A DNA stretch of 64,000 nt from Sphingobium psychrophilum (GTDB lineage: Bacteria; Pseudomonadota; Alphaproteobacteria; Sphingomonadales; Sphingomonadaceae), in contig NZ_JABBFV010000002.1 in assembly GCF_012927105.1 (NCBI RefSeq), positions 186,001 through 250,000 on the forward strand, given 5' to 3'. Both the position numbers and the translations under genes were made by a program. The notes under the pieces are model-generated. The model searched no databases. It worked only from the letters and a program-made list of their open reading frames with translations, and had not been told where the DNA came from. Every line of letters starts with the position of its first letter. Within the stretch, counting starts at the first letter, position 1. Positions 60,962 to 64,000 of the stretch are shown here, piece after piece.

Positions 60962-62395
60962 TCAGAACGCATTCCGCTGCACGAACGGCACCAGCAGCGT
61001 GCGCGCCACGATCTGTAGGTCCAGCCAGATCGACCAGCGGCGCAGATACTCGATGTCATGGACGACGCGCTGCTCCATCTTGTCGCGCGTATCCGTTTCG
61101 CCGCGCCATCCGCTGACCTGCGCCAGCCCGGTGATGCCTGGCTTGATCTTGTGCCGCACGGCATAGCGATGGATCAGCGGCCGGAAATTATCGTCCAGCG
61201 CGACCGGATGGGGCCGCGGCCCGACCACCGACATGCTGCCCAGCGCGACGTTGATGAATTGCGGCAGTTCGTCGATCGATGTGCGTCGCAAGAGCGCGCC
61301 GACCCGCGTTACCCGGCTGTCGCCACGCCGCGCCTGGATGAAGCCGCTATCATCGGCCACCCGCATCGACCGGAATTTCCAGATGCGGAACGGCCGACCG
61401 TCCAGCCCATAGCGGGTCTGGGAAAAGAAAATTGGCCCGCGCGTATCCAGCTTGATCGCGACCCCCGCCAACAGGCAGATCGGCAGGATGACCGGCAAGG
61501 CGATGAGCGTGAGGGCGACATCCTCCGCTCGCTTGACCAGACGCGAATAGCCTTCGAACGGGGATTCCACGATGCTGACGACCGGCTGGCCGTAGACATC
61601 GTCCCAGCGCGCACCGACCAGGTCCAGCCGGAACAAAGGTGGGCAATAATAGAGCGAGGCGGTGGTGTCGCCGAACCGGTCCAGGATCGCCTTGATCCTT
61701 TGTTCCGCCGCCATCGGCAGCGTCACATAGATGCGGCTGACGGCGCCAGATCGCGCCAGATCATATAGCCGGTCGACCGGCCCGCCAAAAGCCTGATCGG
61801 GCAGGGCGACGGTGCGATCGTCCGACGGGCGGCGATCGTCGAACACGCCCATCGACCGGATGCCCATCCAGCGCTGCCGCGCGAACACATCGCCCAATCG
61901 CTGCGCCGTTTCGGTCGCGCCGATGAAGGCGGCGCTGCGATGGTCATAGCCGAAACTGCGCCAGAAACGCAGCGCCAGGCGCACCACGATGCGAAACAGG
62001 ATGATCGCGCCCAGTGACGCGCCATACCAGAGCGCTGCGGTCGGCGCCCACAGCGTAGCGTGCGCCAGCGGCAGGTCGCCCAGCAGCCAGAACAGCGTCA
62101 TGATCCCGGCAAAACTGATCGTCCAATGGGCGGTCAGGTCCGCCAGTTCATGCCGCAGCCGCACGATCCGCCAAGACCGGCTGAGGTGGAAGAAGGACGC
62201 CACCAGTTCCAGCACCGCCACGCACAGCAGCGTGTCGATGATCGCCGACCGGGGCGACAGCGCGCCAGCGACCAGCGCCATGCACAACAGGATCAGCGCG
62301 GTATCGACCAGTCGGCACAGGCGCACGAACAGCGCGCCGAATTGCTGGAACATGCCGCTCGTTCTGAAATCCGCATGCCATGGAGGGGTCTGCAT
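60962..62395 (-). CDS. Initiating polyprenyl glycosylphosphotransferase (GumD/WcaJ-like)
   Basis: A 477-residue membrane protein. Four or five N-terminal helices (within residues 20-145) precede a CoA-binding-like Rossmann region (YDHRSAAFIGATETAQRLGDVF) and the C-terminal phosphotransferase domain: KRAEDVALTLIALPVILPICLLAGVAIKLDTRGPIFFSQTRYGLDGRPFRIWKFRSM, RVTRVGALLRRTSIDELPQFINVALGSMSVVGPRPHPV, and KPGITGLAQVSGWRGET. It puts the first sugar phosphate on undecaprenyl phosphate. It is the first gene of the ten-gene EPS operon. Confidence 0.94.
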   Translation of the reverse strand: MQTPPWHADFRTSGMFQQFGALFVRLCRLVDTALILLCMALVAGALSPRSAIIDTLLCVAVLELVASFFHLSRSWRIVRLRHELADLTAHWTISFAGIMTLFWLLGDLPLAHATLWAPTAALWYGASLGAIILFRIVVRLALRFWRSFGYDHRSAAFIGATETAQRLGDVFARQRWMGIRSMGVFDDRRPSDDRTVALPDQAFGGPVDRLYDLARSGAVSRIYVTLPMAAEQRIKAILDRFGDTTASLYYCPPLFRLDLVGARWDDVYGQPVVSIVESPFEGYSRLVKRAEDVALTLIALPVILPICLLAGVAIKLDTRGPIFFSQTRYGLDGRPFRIWKFRSMRVADDSGFIQARRGDSRVTRVGALLRRTSIDELPQFINVALGSMSVVGPRPHPVALDDNFRPLIHRYAVRHKIKPGITGLAQVSGWRGETDTRDKMEQRVVHDIEYLRRWSIWLDLQIVARTLLVPFVQRNAF

Positions 62396-62712
62396 CGCCT
62401 CGGCGCTCCCGCTTTAAGTAAAACGTCCTGAATAATTCGCAAATTATGTAATATATAAGTTATGAAAATCACATTTCATGCATAGATTGGATATCATTGC
62501 CGAATCACTTTTCAATGAAATCAAAAGAACAAGATGAGTCATAGTGCGTTTAACCATGTTAATATTTAATGTGCCAGTTTGTGACATAGTCATTTGATCT
62601 GACCTTCGTGACTGTCGTCGTGGATATTATTTCATATGTTATCTTTATTATGATTCGGTCGATGGGATCGAGCGGCGGTAAGATGTCGGCCGGGAAAGGA
62701 GCGATCGAACGG
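62396..62712. promoter_or_regulatory. AT-rich divergent regulatory region of the EPS locus
   Basis: This stretch is visibly AT-rich against the GC-rich surroundings, with TAATATATAAG-type runs near 62450 and TTAATATTTAAT near 62560. It separates the minus-strand EPS operon from the plus-strand gene pair. It should hold both promoters and is a natural target for an AT-binding silencer such as the MucR protein encoded at 25172-25903. No coding frame in it shows protein features. If the downstream gene starts at 62683, the region is correspondingly shorter. Confidence 0.6.
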
Positions 62713-63582
62713 ATGTTCTGCATGTTGGGCTATCATCGCGCCGATCCGGCGGCGGCCTGGAATGGCGGCATCGGCTTTTCTCGCTGCCTGGGCTGTGGCG
62801 TGGAGTTGGTGCAGCGGCCGGGCGCTGGTTGGACCCCGGTGCCGCGCGGCTATGCCGTGATCTGGAGGCCGCTGGCGGACCGGCCCGCGCTTGCGGGTCA
62901 CGCGCAGGCCAAAACGACAGCTTTCTCGCTAGCCCGGCTGACGCACGGCGCGAGACGGTTGGGCGCTGCCGCAGGCCGGACGCTGGACCGCTTCCACGCC
63001 CCGCCTGACCATGCCTCCCGCAATTATCGCTACCTCGCGCAGCGGATCGGCAGCGCGCAAACGGTCCTGCTAAGCGCACTGTGCGATGCCGATGCGGCCA
63101 ATGACGCGCTGCTGCTGCTTGCCGCCATGCTTCGGGAAGAGCGGGGCGGGCGGCTGTTGCTGATCGACGCGACGCTGGGCAGCGATGGCGTGAGCGTACC
63201 GCTCGGCGCAGCCGGCAAGCCGGGCCTGTCGGAGGTGCGGCCCGACGATCCCTGGTCGGTGGTGGAGGTCATGCGGATTCTGGCCCGGCCGGACATGATC
63301 CTGCTGGGCGCGGGCCAACGCCCCGCCGCAGGGCGGCCGGACCATATCGCCGCCCTGCTGCCCTTCCTGACGGAACGGTTCGACCATATCCTGATTCAGC
63401 AGCGCGCCATCATGGCGGATAGCCGCAATCTGGCGCTGGCGACGCGCGCCGACCTGATATGGGCGCTTGCGGAGGAAGGGCGATCGCCGATGGCGAACCT
63501 CCACGCCGCGCGCGATGCTTTCCGCGCCAATGGCATCGCTGACGTCGGCCTGATCCTTACCGTGCCGGCCCATGGCGGCTGA
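62713..63582 (+). CDS. Degenerate BY-kinase-like protein with N-terminal CxxC module
   Basis: A 289-residue protein from ATG 62713, with AAAGGAG 11 bases upstream (ATG 62683 and 62650 are in frame but lack a ribosome site). Residues 1-55 look like a small Cys-ribbon (MFCMLGYH and FSRCLGCGVELVQ). Residues 98-289 align by eye with bacterial tyrosine kinases of the Wzc/CpsD type: LLLIDATLG (Walker A'), PGLSEV, LLGAGQRPAAGRP and LLPFLTERFDHILIQQ. Walker A is missing (SALCDADAAND in place of GxxxxGKS), and the chain ends without a Tyr cluster. It probably acts as a non-catalytic partner of the kinase-less Wzz-like protein. Overlaps the next gene by 11 bases. Confidence 0.7.
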   Translation: MFCMLGYHRADPAAAWNGGIGFSRCLGCGVELVQRPGAGWTPVPRGYAVIWRPLADRPALAGHAQAKTTAFSLARLTHGARRLGAAAGRTLDRFHAPPDHASRNYRYLAQRIGSAQTVLLSALCDADAANDALLLLAAMLREERGGRLLLIDATLGSDGVSVPLGAAGKPGLSEVRPDDPWSVVEVMRILARPDMILLGAGQRPAAGRPDHIAALLPFLTERFDHILIQQRAIMADSRNLALATRADLIWALAEEGRSPMANLHAARDAFRANGIADVGLILTVPAHGG

Positions 63583-64000
63583 AGCCGTCCTCTTCCGCGC
63601 GTCGAGCGGTAGCCTGTTACTGGCGGCTGGCGTATCGGGCGGCGCAGCGCTTATCGTCGCGGCAGGCCTCTCGTCCGGGCGCGGCGCGGCGCTGGCGGCA
63701 GTCGCCGCGCTGGGCTTAGGCGCCGCCGTCTGGGCCAGCGGCAATCCCCGGCTCGCCTGCCTCTGGGGCGTGGGCCTGACCGCACCTTTGGGCATCGCCA
63801 AGCGGTTCCATCCCATGCCCCATATGGGCGGGGCCGGGGCCTACACGATCGAGGTCGTCGATCTGTTCCTGCTGGCGCTGCTCCTCTTCCAATGGCGCGA
63901 CGCCGCGCGGGGCTGCGCGCGCCCCCGCATCCCCGACCTGGCTTATTATTGGATCGCGATGATCCTGCTCGGCCTGATCGACGCCGTCCTTGGTCCCTAT
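63572..64000 (+). CDS. O-antigen polymerase/ligase-like membrane protein (N-terminal part)
   Basis: The frame from ATG 63572 is open to the window end (143 codons). It has hydrophobic segments at about residues 14-33, 38-54, 60-75 and 93-106, and a PLGIAKRFHPMPHMGGAGAYTIEVVDLFLLALLLFQWRD stretch found in Wzy/WaaL-type EPS polymerases of sphingomonads. Its start overlaps the preceding gene by 11 bases. It would polymerise the lipid-linked repeat unit at the inner membrane. The gene is truncated by the window boundary. Confidence 0.75.
   Translation, partial: MAAEAVLFRASSGSLLLAAGVSGGAALIVAAGLSSGRGAALAAVAALGLGAAVWASGNPRLACLWGVGLTAPLGIAKRFHPMPHMGGAGAYTIEVVDLFLLALLLFQWRDAARGCARPRIPDLAYYWIAMILLGLIDAVLGPY

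Noticed and set aside
1-64000. CRISPR arrays, tRNA or rRNA genes, IS elements, prophage
   Set aside because: No regularly spaced repeats, transposase, integrase or phage frames and no recognisable tRNA cloverleaf or rRNA segments were seen on reading.

Overview
The window reads as chromosome of a sphingomonad (Alphaproteobacteria; Sphingobium, Novosphingobium or Sphingomonas type). This is inferred from the high GC content, two large TonB-dependent receptors beside catabolic genes, a MucR regulator with a long Ala/Lys/Pro tail, GTG/TTG starts, ATGA-type gene overlaps, and stacked aromatic and amino-acid catabolic modules. About 57 protein genes are supported. I saw no rRNA, tRNA, IS element, prophage or CRISPR array.

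Positions 1-13200 are an accessory catabolic block. It holds the tail of a 3-hydroxyisobutyrate-dehydrogenase-like gene, a carboxymuconolactone-decarboxylase-like protein, an MFS transporter, an AraC regulator, a TonB-dependent receptor, an SDR oxidoreductase, a SnoaL-like protein and a cytochrome P450. A compact cofE-cofD-cofC operon for coenzyme F420 follows, then a LysR-controlled pair: a LigF-like glutathione transferase and a CmcJ/NvfI-family oxidoreductase.

Positions 13370-25023 hold a second catabolic locus. It encodes two exported esterases, a Tat-exported DUF3237 protein, a beta-propeller lipoprotein, an MFS carrier, a TonB-dependent receptor, a shikimate/quinate dehydrogenase and a 3-dehydroshikimate dehydratase. 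The same 20-bp palindrome lies ahead of the esterase operon, the MFS gene and the receptor gene, which suggests one regulon. My reading is uptake and hydrolysis of quinate or shikimate esters (for example chlorogenate-type compounds), with the alicyclic part sent to protocatechuate.

Positions 25172-33109 carry mucR and an RND tripartite efflux operon with a divergent LysR gene. Positions 33227-40376 carry a leucine/isovalerate operon (isovaleryl-CoA dehydrogenase, both methylcrotonyl-CoA carboxylase subunits) followed by a MaoC hydratase and a CitE-like lyase. Positions 40373-43334 form a minus-strand metF-purU-folD-folB operon that would oxidise methyl-tetrahydrofolate to formate. Beside it are a hydroxypyruvate/glyoxylate reductase, a plant-type glycerate 3-kinase and a COG3618-type lactonase-like hydrolase. 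Positions 46605-51692 hold the phenylalanine/tyrosine route phhA-hpd-hmgA-fahA with a divergent Lrp/AsnC regulator.

Positions 51640-64000 are an exopolysaccharide locus. A ten-gene minus-strand operon runs from a GumD-like initiating transferase to a GT4 glycosyltransferase and includes Wza- and Wzz-like export proteins, CDP-glucose-type sugar enzymes, a methyltransferase and a GH43/32-like lipoprotein. Across an AT-rich divergent region lie a degenerate BY-kinase-like gene and the start of an O-antigen-polymerase-like gene cut off by the window end.
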